From IMG/VR virus record IMGVR_UViG_3300030693_000025, positions 1-30,616 of that record: a stretch of DNA of 30,616 nucleotides; one strand, written 5' to 3'. This stretch comes from a virus. The stretch's first letter is position 1, and each line of letters opens with the position of its first letter. A program made the translations under genes and the position numbers. This document shows, in pieces, positions 7,898-14,907 of this stretch. The notes beneath the pieces are model-generated. The model worked only from the letters and a program-made list of their open reading frames with translations, did not search any database and was not told the origin of the DNA.

Positions 7898-8701
7898 CTA
7901 GTCCGGCAGAAATACGACGAGAGGCAATCCGGTATACGTGATACGAACTTGATCCAAGCGCCGCAATGGAATTAGCCCACCAAGCGAACTGAGCGTCGAG
8001 GGAACGGCACCTTTCACGAATACATTCGCGGTTCCGACTGGAATCGGCGCGTTAAACGTCAGCGTGGTGCCGCTCAATGAATAAGTATTTGGCCCCTGCT
8101 CAGCCGCATCAAAGGCTATCCAGAGATTGGATGCGCTGCCATAGGCCTGGGAAAGAGTGAGAGCGGTAGTCGTGCCGGGAGTGAAATCGGTGCCAGCCAC
8201 AAAACCAGGCAGGCCACCAGACCCCTTCTCATCAGTCAGAGCGCCGATAACACCTGCGCTGGAAAGCGTTATTCCGGTAGGAACAACAATTCCCTGTCGG
8301 ATAATTACGATCGATGACGCGACGCCATTGCTCACGGACAGGGTTCCGTCATGAAGCGCGGTATAGGTGAACGGAGATGCACCGACAGTGATATTCTGTG
8401 CTGGCTGAGCACGTGGCGAGGGGTCTACAAGAGCGCCACCAGCGATAAGCGTGGCCAGATTTTCCAGTCCTCGGTATGCCTGCGGGACATCCGCACCTTG
8501 CGCGAATAAGTTGGCCGCATCCAGTGCGTCGAACGGAGAAACAGGTGTAGTGCCGCCGCCCCCGGATCCAGTCCCCAGCACCTGTACACCTAGGTTATAG
8601 AGGAACAGATACCAGTTGATGTTCAAAAATGCAGGTGCACCCTGGCCGTCGACCGAGATAGGGACGCTTTGCGGAGGAATGAGAGTAGGCAGACCGCTCA
8701 T
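7898..8701 (-). CDS. Minor tail / fibre-adaptor protein in the tail-needle slot
   Basis: The product is 267 aa. The N-terminus (LIPPQSVPISVDGQGAPAFLNINWYLFLYNLG) resembles the start of many phage tail-appendage proteins that read PxxPxVDxxGxP...FLxxLW. A Gly-rich linker follows near 46-52. A module at about 170-231 (GTDFTPG...SNLWIAFDAAEQG...LTFNAPIPVG) recurs in the tailspike of this window. The start overlaps the gp10-like stop as ATGA. In P22 the gene after gp10 is the gp26 needle; this protein has no long trimeric coiled coil, so it is not an obvious needle homologue. Probably a virion-attached appendage or adaptor. Confidence 0.6.
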   Translation of the reverse strand: MSGLPTLIPPQSVPISVDGQGAPAFLNINWYLFLYNLGVQVLGTGSGGGGTTPVSPFDALDAANLFAQGADVPQAYRGLENLATLIAGGALVDPSPRAQPAQNITVGASPFTYTALHDGTLSVSNGVASSIVIIRQGIVVPTGITLSSAGVIGALTDEKGSGGLPGFVAGTDFTPGTTTALTLSQAYGSASNLWIAFDAAEQGPNTYSLSGTTLTFNAPIPVGTANVFVKGAVPSTLSSLGGLIPLRRLDQVRITYTGLPLVVFLPD

Positions 8702-10338
8702 GCTGAACTGAATGCTTTCATCGTTGCACCAACAAGGTCGCGATTCACTGGATCGATCACTTCCAGATCGACCACATTATCCCGGCCCCAGCCTAGCTTG
8801 CGCCACATCGTGCGTGTGCGATACTCACCTATTGCACCCATCGGCGCATACATACGATCGCCGAATGTCCTGCCGCCATCGCGAGAGATCGAGAGTCCGC
8901 AGCGCGGATTCGTACCCATGCCGCTTGGGTTGCCGACCCCAACGTTAAAATCGAGTTGTAGGCTTTGCATGAAAACACGTCCGCGTTGCCCGCCGTCCCA
9001 AATATGTGGTGCGCGTCGCTTTGCCAGCAGTGGCCAGCCAGCATCGGTATAGGCGGCTCTCGTAAGTTGGTACAGAGCCCCGTTTTGATAGTCGCCAACG
9101 ACGCGCATACCCTGGAAGTTCATGAATGCGTTCGAACGGTGGCGATGGAACTCCTTTGCATACGGATCGTACGAAAGGCGCTTGTGCAGCAGCCCTGATT
9201 GCCCGTCATAGCACCAGCACGTGTCTGCGGTCGGGAATATCAGCACATAGAATTCATGCGTGTCTTCCTGATAGGTGTATCCGATTGCGTCGTCGGTGGT
9301 CGCGTATGTGGCCACCTCCGCACCGAAAGAAGGCGTAGATATGACCTGATCGAGAAAGCCTTGCGTCCGCACGATCACATTCTCGCCGCGCTCCGACCGC
9401 CCGAACCAGATCAACCCTTCCTGACCCTGGGACCCATAGCGAGCCACCGAGTGTTTAGCCTTGCAACCGACCTGCAAAAGGGTGCCGACAATGCGCTGAA
9501 AGGCAAAGGTCGCGCCTACACCACCTGGCGCGCCGCCAGCGTTGTACCAAATCTCTGTCGTCTTATCGCCTATCAACCACAGCAGCTCTTTGTTCTCGAT
9601 CACGGCCACGAGGTTGTCAGCCGCGGCATCCTTGAGTGCGAAGAACAGCGCATTGAACGTCAGGCTATACGGCTGCGAGTTCGAATAGAACGTCTGTGTG
9701 CCCGGCTTGTTGAAGATCCACCAACCGTCGATATAGGCAACCGTATCTGAGCCTAGAAAACTCGGATCGTTGATCTGAGTGAAGGCCTGCGTCGCTATGT
9801 CATAGAGATAACCGTTCGGGCCATCTACGATCACGGCGTTGCCGCCGCCCGTATTGTTGTCGCGGATGTGCACGGGGCCGGTGCTGGTTTGGAGCGTACC
9901 GACCGAAGTCAGAGACAAGGTGGGAAACACGGTGGGCGCCGTCATTGTCGCAGTGACGAGATAGCAAGTGTTTCCAATGACCGCTAGGGCTGTCGTATCG
10001 ACCGTGCTACCCGTCCCGTTCGGCACCGTGTCGTTATTGGCCGGAAGCTCCCACAGCCCGCGCACCTCCAGCGAAGGGCCGGAGTACGGCATGGGCCACA
10101 CGGTCATTGTCGAAGTGAATCCGGGCGCACCGGCCCCGGCGACAGGTGCGGCGACAAGTTGGTTTAGGCCTGGGCAACCCAGCAGACCAAGCACCTCTTT
10201 GGAGTTGCCCGGATCGACCTCGGCGTACATGTTGATGCACATCTGATCGTCTTGCAGATGGTTAGGCGCATTGTCCTGACCGCCAGCCAGGCCAAAATCA
10301 CCGAACAGGTTCAGAGGTCCGTTATTACCGCCTGGCAT
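8698..10338 (-). CDS. P22 gp10-like tail hub / packaged-DNA stabilisation protein
   Basis: The product is 546 aa from the ATG at 10338. GGAGG lies 9 nt upstream and the start overlaps the gp4 stop (TAATG); an upstream ATG at 10365 lacks a good site. The N-terminus (CINMYAEVDPGNSKEVLGLLGCPGL) is the hallmark of this family. The repeated beta-propeller-like blades (DGWWIFNKPGTQTFYSN, GLIWFGRSERGENVIVRTQGF, CWCYDGQSGLLHKRLSYDP) and the ending with SISRDGGRTFGD also fit. In P22, gp10 binds the gp4 ring and helps retain packaged DNA and mount the tailspikes. P22 gp10 is about 472 aa. Confidence 0.85.
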   Translation of the reverse strand: MPGGNNGPLNLFGDFGLAGGQDNAPNHLQDDQMCINMYAEVDPGNSKEVLGLLGCPGLNQLVAAPVAGAGAPGFTSTMTVWPMPYSGPSLEVRGLWELPANNDTVPNGTGSTVDTTALAVIGNTCYLVTATMTAPTVFPTLSLTSVGTLQTSTGPVHIRDNNTGGGNAVIVDGPNGYLYDIATQAFTQINDPSFLGSDTVAYIDGWWIFNKPGTQTFYSNSQPYSLTFNALFFALKDAAADNLVAVIENKELLWLIGDKTTEIWYNAGGAPGGVGATFAFQRIVGTLLQVGCKAKHSVARYGSQGQEGLIWFGRSERGENVIVRTQGFLDQVISTPSFGAEVATYATTDDAIGYTYQEDTHEFYVLIFPTADTCWCYDGQSGLLHKRLSYDPYAKEFHRHRSNAFMNFQGMRVVGDYQNGALYQLTRAAYTDAGWPLLAKRRAPHIWDGGQRGRVFMQSLQLDFNVGVGNPSGMGTNPRCGLSISRDGGRTFGDRMYAPMGAIGEYRTRTMWRKLGWGRDNVVDLEVIDPVNRDLVGATMKAFSSA

Positions 10339-11330
10339 TATCGGTAACCTCCATGAGTCACCCATCCGCCATCGGGCCTGTTCCCTCGCGACAGCTCACG
10401 GTCATAGTTCGACACGTTCGCCGGCTTCGCATTGAGCGCTTTTACAAACTCTCGCGCCTCCTTCGCATTCAACGTGATGGCCGGAGTAAGCGGGAAGCCA
10501 TACTCCGCACAGATTTCTTTCGCGAGCAGCCACTTGAGCATTCGGCTGTAGCCCTGAGGCATGACAAGGACTTGCTGCAACGTAAGATTTTGTAGGATCG
10601 TATCCGTGAACAGATGGCACTCTGTGCTGTTACCCGGGGTCTGGTAGACATTCAGAAGGCCATACGGGAACGTATTGTTGTACCATGCCACGGTAGGCCA
10701 CGGCCCAGGCTGGGCCTTGTATAGGAATTGCGTGTACTGTGTTTCCGTAGCGTAGACGTCAAGCGTGAAATCGAGCGCATTGAAGCGTGTGAATCCGTGC
10801 GTGATGCGCAGCGGGCGCGGAATCGGCAAGTCACCGGGGACTGTGAAGGTGATGCTATCCAGGCCGGCAGAGTTTCCGATCGCCGGCGCAGACATCGTTA
10901 TGGTCGTCGGCGTTACCGACAGCACTGTGGCATTGACCGGAATCAGTCCCTGCGCATCTGACAGGATCGAGCCGGAGCCAACCTGAAAAGCCGGATTCTG
11001 TCCGGAGACAAGCTGCGGCGGCAGGTTGGTAATTCCGGCTATGACCGGTGAGCCTGCCGTTAGAGTCCCGGTAAAAGGCTGCAGTCCGAGCAGGGTGCAT
11101 ACCGGATTGCCTATCTTGTACAGGCGCTGCTGCGCCGTCCACGAAAGAATGTTTTCCTGCGAGCCAAATATATGGTCTTTATCCAGGCTGAGCGAGTCGA
11201 GCAAATCGTTCAGCGTGTCCAAACAATCCGCAGCGTCGAACTCCGCGAGCTGCTCGCCAGACTGATACGAATTGATGCGACGCAGCGCCCCTTTGATGAG
11301 GCTCTCTGCCGTAGTGGTTCCAATGGTCAT
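10338..11330 (-). CDS. P22 gp4-like portal-adaptor / head-completion protein, enlarged
   Basis: The product is 330 aa from the ATG at 11330, which overlaps the PASTA-like gene's stop as ATGA; a longer open frame to 11669 merely shadows that gene. The N-terminus (ESLIKGALRRINSYQSGEQLAEFDAADCLDTLNDLLDSL) is the characteristic helical portion of gp4-type tail accessory factors. The C-terminal half (ILQNLTLQQVLVMPQGYSRMLKWLLAKEIC) is the usual end of the family. P22 gp4 is only 166 aa. Here about 85-90 residues of beta-rich, Ig-like sequence (about 75-165: FTGTLTAGSPVIAGI...LSVTPTTITMSAPA) interrupt the family pattern. Role: ring beneath the portal to which gp10 binds. Muramidase activity, reported for P22 gp4, cannot be judged here. 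Confidence 0.8.
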   Translation of the reverse strand: MTIGTTTAESLIKGALRRINSYQSGEQLAEFDAADCLDTLNDLLDSLSLDKDHIFGSQENILSWTAQQRLYKIGNPVCTLLGLQPFTGTLTAGSPVIAGITNLPPQLVSGQNPAFQVGSGSILSDAQGLIPVNATVLSVTPTTITMSAPAIGNSAGLDSITFTVPGDLPIPRPLRITHGFTRFNALDFTLDVYATETQYTQFLYKAQPGPWPTVAWYNNTFPYGLLNVYQTPGNSTECHLFTDTILQNLTLQQVLVMPQGYSRMLKWLLAKEICAEYGFPLTPAITLNAKEAREFVKALNAKPANVSNYDRELSRGNRPDGGWVTHGGYR

Positions 11331-11665
11331 GAAAAAGCTCCCGCGGTGAACTGGCTGGACACGGCCATCTTCGGCGCATTGACCGTAAGCGTTATTGGCG
11401 GCGTGTAGGCTTCGCTCACCGGAGTCGTGTTGGTCACTGTGACCGGTTGCCCTGCTGCTGGCGATTGCGCTGTTACGACGTCTACCGGCGCTCCGGGTTG
11501 CCACACGATGGCCACCGGCCAAGGGGAGAAATATCCAACTGTCGGCGCAGAAGTCTGAGCGTTCGGCACAGAGCCATCGTTCGGAACGATATTGGCCTCG
11601 ATCAGCGCCACGGTAGCCGCTCGATAGTTCAGGCCAACCAGATTCGGCATCGTCGCCATACCCAT
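11327..11665 (-). CDS. PASTA-like domain protein of the head-tail module
   Basis: The product is 112 aa if translation starts at ATG 11665; ATG 11659 or 11650 are also possible and no site decides. MPNLVGLNYRAATVALIEANI matches the opening of a PASTA domain (P-x-LVG-x(4)-A-x(3)-L). VVTAQSPAAGQPV resembles its central hairpin and PPITLTVNAP a closing strand. PASTA domains bind peptidoglycan muropeptides in bacterial kinases and PBPs; in phages they appear as small virion modules. It overlaps the gp4-like start by ATGA and lies just after an intrinsic terminator. Role unknown; a head, neck or decoration protein is plausible. Confidence 0.6.
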   Translation of the reverse strand: MGMATMPNLVGLNYRAATVALIEANIVPNDGSVPNAQTSAPTVGYFSPWPVAIVWQPGAPVDVVTAQSPAAGQPVTVTNTTPVSEAYTPPITLTVNAPKMAVSSQFTAGAFS

Positions 11666-11671
11666 TCATCC

Positions 11672-11699
11672 GAAAGAAAAAGAGCCGCCCTAAGGCGGC
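11672..11699 (-). terminator. Intrinsic terminator or attenuator after the coat genes
   Basis: On the minus strand a perfect 6-bp GCCGCC/GGCGGC stem (11699-11694 with 11689-11684) encloses a TTAG loop and is followed by TCTTTTTCTTTC (11683-11672). It lies between the 135-aa gene and the PASTA-like gene, about 35 nt beyond the former. It would let coat transcripts end here while reduced read-through or antitermination feeds the tail genes. Confidence 0.75.
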
Positions 11700-11732
11700 C
11701 CCAAGGCCCCGAGGCCACCCGAGGAGACTCGA

Positions 11733-12140
11733 TTACCAGTCCATCTGGTTGCCAGAAGCGGGCTTGATCCAGTTGGGTTGGACGCGCAGAACGTTGACCT
11801 GATACGTTTCAGCGGTGGGCGTGATCGGCGATGCGGTTGCGTTGATATAAGTGATCGCAAGCGTATCGACTGCCGACACGCGAACGTTCACGATACCCAA
11901 ACCAGCTTGGAAGCTCGGCTTGCTCACATCCACATTGTCGGTAACCAACAGGCCAATGCCGGTTGCAGCAAAGGTCTGTTCGGCAGTCGTGTTTGCCGCC
12001 ACAGCGGTGGGCGTCAGAGCGATGGAGAAAATCCCCGTCTTCTGGACGTTACCGATCGGCGACTGGACGGTATCCGGCTGAGTCGCTACGTTCGGCCCAG
12101 GATTCGAGCCATCGACGTTAGTGCTTGAAGGGAATGCCAT
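11733..12140 (-). CDS. Beta-rich protein next to the coat gene, possible head decoration
   Basis: This 135-aa protein is rich in Thr, Val, Ala and Asn, with alternating strands (IALTPTAVAANTTAEQTFAATG, VDTLAITYINATASPITPTAETYQVNVLR), no Cys and no membrane segment. ATG 12140 follows AAGGAGAAAATATC, a strong ribosome binding site, 12 nt after the coat stop. A protein of this size and fold type, made together with coat protein and before a terminator, suits a capsid decoration or minor head protein needed in many copies. No named family recognised. Confidence 0.65.
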   Translation of the reverse strand: MAFPSSTNVDGSNPGPNVATQPDTVQSPIGNVQKTGIFSIALTPTAVAANTTAEQTFAATGIGLLVTDNVDVSKPSFQAGLGIVNVRVSAVDTLAITYINATASPITPTAETYQVNVLRVQPNWIKPASGNQMDW

Positions 12141-12152
12141 GATATTTTCTCC

Positions 12153-13538
12153 TTAGCCCGACACGCGGCAAGCCAGCGAACGATAGAGGCTCGAAAATCC
12201 GTATGCCACATCCATACGTGTCGGTTCCGCGTCGTTATTGATCGTATATTGCGTTGCAACCCGGATCGATAGACCGAGATCTTCATCGAATGCTCGACTT
12301 GCTTCGACCGCGGTGCGCGGCAGCGGCAAATCGACGAAGGCCAGTGCGAAGGCATCCCGATGGAAGTACAGATTTTCCGTCGAGGAGGTCGCCGCTGCTG
12401 CGCCGCCGTTGATCGTCACAGCCGGGTTCCCAGTGAATGCAGCACGCGCTTGGCAGTTCTGGAACTGGCCGCCCGTGATCACGCACTCGCCGATCGTTAC
12501 CGACAGCGTGCCGGTACCGCTCGACGTATAGACGCCGGTCGTTGCGTTGAACGTGCCAGCCGCGAGCGTCGCAGGAGCGAAGCCGGGACCGCCAGGCGCA
12601 GCCGACCCAGTGAGTTGCGCGTAGCCGCCCGGAGGAAGCACCACGAACTGCTTGAGCGTGGTGCCGTAGCTGCCGCGGTTCTGCGGGTTGACCGGGAAGA
12701 TACCGGCGATCTGGATCGTGTCGCCGACCGTGCACTGAGCTGCAGTGTTGGTCAAGCCTTGGATGTTCAACACACCCGTCTGCGCCCAGCCCGAAGTGAG
12801 CAACGCCGAACCAGCAGAAGCCGTAGTCACGCCAGCCAAGACCGGCGTACCAGTCAAGGTGCCAGTCGTATAGTTGGCGATGTTCGGATCTTCGAACCAG
12901 TCGGCGCCGGCGGTCTTCAAGGCGATCATGCCCGTCTCGAAGTAGTCGCTGATGTTCGCTTGCGGATTGAAGAGGCCCGACAGTGCCGGCGTCAGGAACG
13001 CATTGGCAATTGGGTGCATCACGGCGGTCGGGATCAAGCCCTTGGGCATGCCTTCCGACACGAGGATAGCGCGAGCGTTGGTGAATGCTTGGAGCGCCGC
13101 CTGTGCGGTCTGGCCGCTGCCGGGGGGCGTACCGGGCGTGCCTTGACGGTTTGCGGTGTTCTGCAAAGCGAAGTAGGCGCCGTCCGAATCGATGCGGTTA
13201 CCCACTGCGACGCAAGCCGGGTGGATGAAGCGCTCTTCGAAGTCGTCGATGTCCAACAGCATGTTGATGGTGTTGAACTGGATGTCGACGTGGAACTGAT
13301 ACAGGATGTTGACCGGTACGTAGTTCTCCGTGCTGGGCTCGACATTGAGCGCAGGGCCGAAAGTACCGAGGTAGCGCGGGGGCAGGCGGACGTTACACGT
13401 CGCACCGATCTTGCGGCCCTTTTGCCCGAATTCTTTGTCGTACTGGCGGTTGAATTTGTCCGTCAAAACGCACATGTTTGCCAGAACCGGGAGTGCCCGG
13501 TTGGTGATCTGGCTGATCGTGAGTAGCTGATTTGACAC
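12153..13538 (-). CDS. Major capsid (coat) protein, P22 gp5-like, GTG start
   Basis: The 461-aa product follows the P22 coat family pattern. The N-terminus reads LLTISQITNRALPVLANMC with DKEFGQKGRKIGATCNVRLPPRY. The C-terminus ends LPLPRTAVEASRAFDEDLGLSIRVATQYTINN...TRMDVAYGFSSLYRSLACRVSG. P22 coat is 430 aa, with an HK97 fold plus an inserted I-domain; the Gly/Thr-rich middle (about 215-380) may be the counterpart. The start codon is GTG at 13538, set by AGGAG 6 nt upstream. It directly follows the scaffold gene, as in P22. Forms the icosahedral shell. Confidence 0.9.
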   Translation of the reverse strand: MSNQLLTISQITNRALPVLANMCVLTDKFNRQYDKEFGQKGRKIGATCNVRLPPRYLGTFGPALNVEPSTENYVPVNILYQFHVDIQFNTINMLLDIDDFEERFIHPACVAVGNRIDSDGAYFALQNTANRQGTPGTPPGSGQTAQAALQAFTNARAILVSEGMPKGLIPTAVMHPIANAFLTPALSGLFNPQANISDYFETGMIALKTAGADWFEDPNIANYTTGTLTGTPVLAGVTTASAGSALLTSGWAQTGVLNIQGLTNTAAQCTVGDTIQIAGIFPVNPQNRGSYGTTLKQFVVLPPGGYAQLTGSAAPGGPGFAPATLAAGTFNATTGVYTSSGTGTLSVTIGECVITGGQFQNCQARAAFTGNPAVTINGGAAAATSSTENLYFHRDAFALAFVDLPLPRTAVEASRAFDEDLGLSIRVATQYTINNDAEPTRMDVAYGFSSLYRSLACRVSG

Positions 13539-13553
13539 GTGTAGCTCCTAAGC

Positions 13554-13567
13554 GCGCCATGAGGCGC
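13554..13567 (-). other. Small hairpin upstream of the coat-protein ribosome binding site
   Basis: GCGCC and GGCGC (a 5-bp perfect stem with a 4-nt loop) sit a few bases before the AGGAG of the coat gene, in the 74-nt scaffold-coat gap. There is no T-run, so it is not a terminator. It could protect the mRNA end or tune coat translation. Visible by eye; function unproven. Confidence 0.35.
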
Positions 13568-13612
13568 AAAGCATCCGCAAAAGCGCAGCTTAGGGACCAC
13601 CGGAGATGCGGC

Positions 13613-14647
13613 TTAATGCCGCTTACGTGAACCGAGATTGACGCGGTTGCGCTTGGCAAAGTCCTCGATTGATTCCCGGATGTTCATATCCTTCGAATCT
13701 TTCGAAGCTGCTGCGTTACCGCCTGCATCTAACGGCGCGAACACCGGGGCCGGCTTGCTGCGCGGCTTGCTCAGGTCAATGCCTGTATTGGTGCTCGGCT
13801 CGGTCTTGGCGACCTTCCCGTTGGATGCTTCTTTGCTCGACTTGCTGTCGTGCTCGGTTTGAGTGCTACCACCGAATGGCGTGAGTGTACTCTCAATTTT
13901 TCCGATTTTCACTAATTGGGTGTGTGGCGACAATTTCAGTAGCGAAACTAATACATCCGGGTTCTTGGCCAGATAGTAGGTCAGTTCGGCCACCATCTCG
14001 GATTCTTCGAGGTAAGTACCGATGGCTGGCGACAGCGTAGAGTCGTTGCCCATGATCGTTTCTTCGAAGTCTGGCACCAGGTCTATGGCCTTCACAATGC
14101 GGCCTTTGGCGGTCTCGATACGCTCGTCATACTCGCGCTTTTGCGCCGCAGTACGGTCTTCTTCGGCCTTTTCAGCCAGGCGTTTGTCGACGCCGTACTG
14201 AATCATTGCGTCCACCCAATCGTTCTCGCTGGAGAAATTCTGGCGCAATGGGGGTACCGGTGCAGTGCTTTCCACCGTCTCCGGGGTACTCCCTTGCTTG
14301 AGCGCCGCCAATTGTTTCTCAAGATTCTCGGCGCGCTGCTCTGCAAGATGGCGCTGATTGTACTCGGCCTCGGCGAACTCTTCGGCTTCCATGCGCTTGC
14401 GATGCTGCTTGCCGACGGCCCTTTGCATGCGCTTCGTGAGCACCTCCTTATCGGCGGCACTCAGACCTTTTTCATCTTCGTCGTCGTCTTGGTCTTGATC
14501 CTGCTGCTGCCCGGTCGGCTTGCTGGCATCCTTGCCCTCGGGCTTTTGCGCTTGCACTTGCTGATCACCTTGGGGCTGATCCAACTCGACTCCGGCATCG
14601 GCCAGGATTCCAGTCAGATCGGTACTATCGAGTACGGTTACGGTCAT
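13613..14647 (-). CDS. Capsid scaffolding protein
   Basis: The product is 344 aa from ATG 14647, chosen because GGAG lies 7 nt upstream and the start overlaps the previous stop as ATGA; an ATG two codons earlier overlaps that site. The sequence is strongly charged and mostly helical: an acidic N-terminal linker (DQDDDEDEKG), coiled-coil-like stretches (KRMEAEEFAEAEYNQRHLAEQRAENLEKQL) and a short basic C-terminus (KRNRVNLGSRKRH). Scaffolds bind coat protein through a small basic C-terminal helix-turn-helix and leave before DNA enters. P22 gp8 is 303 aa in the same place between portal and coat. Assigned from composition and synteny. Confidence 0.85.
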   Translation of the reverse strand: MTVTVLDSTDLTGILADAGVELDQPQGDQQVQAQKPEGKDASKPTGQQQDQDQDDDEDEKGLSAADKEVLTKRMQRAVGKQHRKRMEAEEFAEAEYNQRHLAEQRAENLEKQLAALKQGSTPETVESTAPVPPLRQNFSSENDWVDAMIQYGVDKRLAEKAEEDRTAAQKREYDERIETAKGRIVKAIDLVPDFEETIMGNDSTLSPAIGTYLEESEMVAELTYYLAKNPDVLVSLLKLSPHTQLVKIGKIESTLTPFGGSTQTEHDSKSSKEASNGKVAKTEPSTNTGIDLSKPRSKPAPVFAPLDAGGNAAASKDSKDMNIRESIEDFAKRNRVNLGSRKRH

Positions 14648-14907
14648 TTGCATTCTCCAACGAAGAGTGGCGAATATTTACGCTCGAAAACCTCTTTCGG
14701 ATTGATATAGACATACCCATCCTCCTGAGTTACCAGATAGTCACCTTCGATCGGAAAGTAACGAGCCGTCATTTCTTCGGTGATTATCGAGTTTGTACCA
14801 TCTCGGAGAGCCACGTCGTATGAACCGTTGTTGTGCGCCTCATTGTCAATGCTAACTATCTCGATAGCTCGTACCTTTACTGGTTTTGCCGTATGCGTAA
14901 AGTTCAT
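14644..14907 (-). CDS. Conserved small phage protein, function unknown
   Basis: This 87-aa protein reads as a small alpha/beta fold ending in DGYVYINPKEVFERKYSPL, a motif I recognise from many small phage proteins of unknown function. There is no Cys pattern or membrane segment. ATG 14907 overlaps the portal stop as ATGA, and its own stop overlaps the scaffold start the same way. It therefore lies within the translationally coupled portal-scaffold block, and may have a role at head assembly. Confidence 0.65.
   Translation of the reverse strand: MNFTHTAKPVKVRAIEIVSIDNEAHNNGSYDVALRDGTNSIITEEMTARYFPIEGDYLVTQEDGYVYINPKEVFERKYSPLFVGECK

Noticed and set aside
1-8701. Diversity-generating retroelement for the tail proteins
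   Set aside because: No reverse transcriptase and no adenine-variable template repeat is visible. In the only variable repeat (26426-26611) adenine never appears at the variable position.
10338-11669. 443-codon frame for the gp4-like gene
   Set aside because: The first 113 codons lie inside the PASTA-like gene in another frame and look random; the start with coupled overlap is ATG 11330.
12360-13526. Long plus-strand open frame of 388 codons opposite the coat gene
   Set aside because: It is Arg/Asp/Glu-rich low-information sequence mirroring the coat gene's codon bias, has no supported start, and the coat protein on the other strand is unambiguous.
14141-14710. Plus-strand hydrophobic-looking frame opposite the scaffold gene
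   Set aside because: It is the complement of a charged coiled-coil gene, which naturally gives Leu/Val-rich frames; no ribosome binding site.
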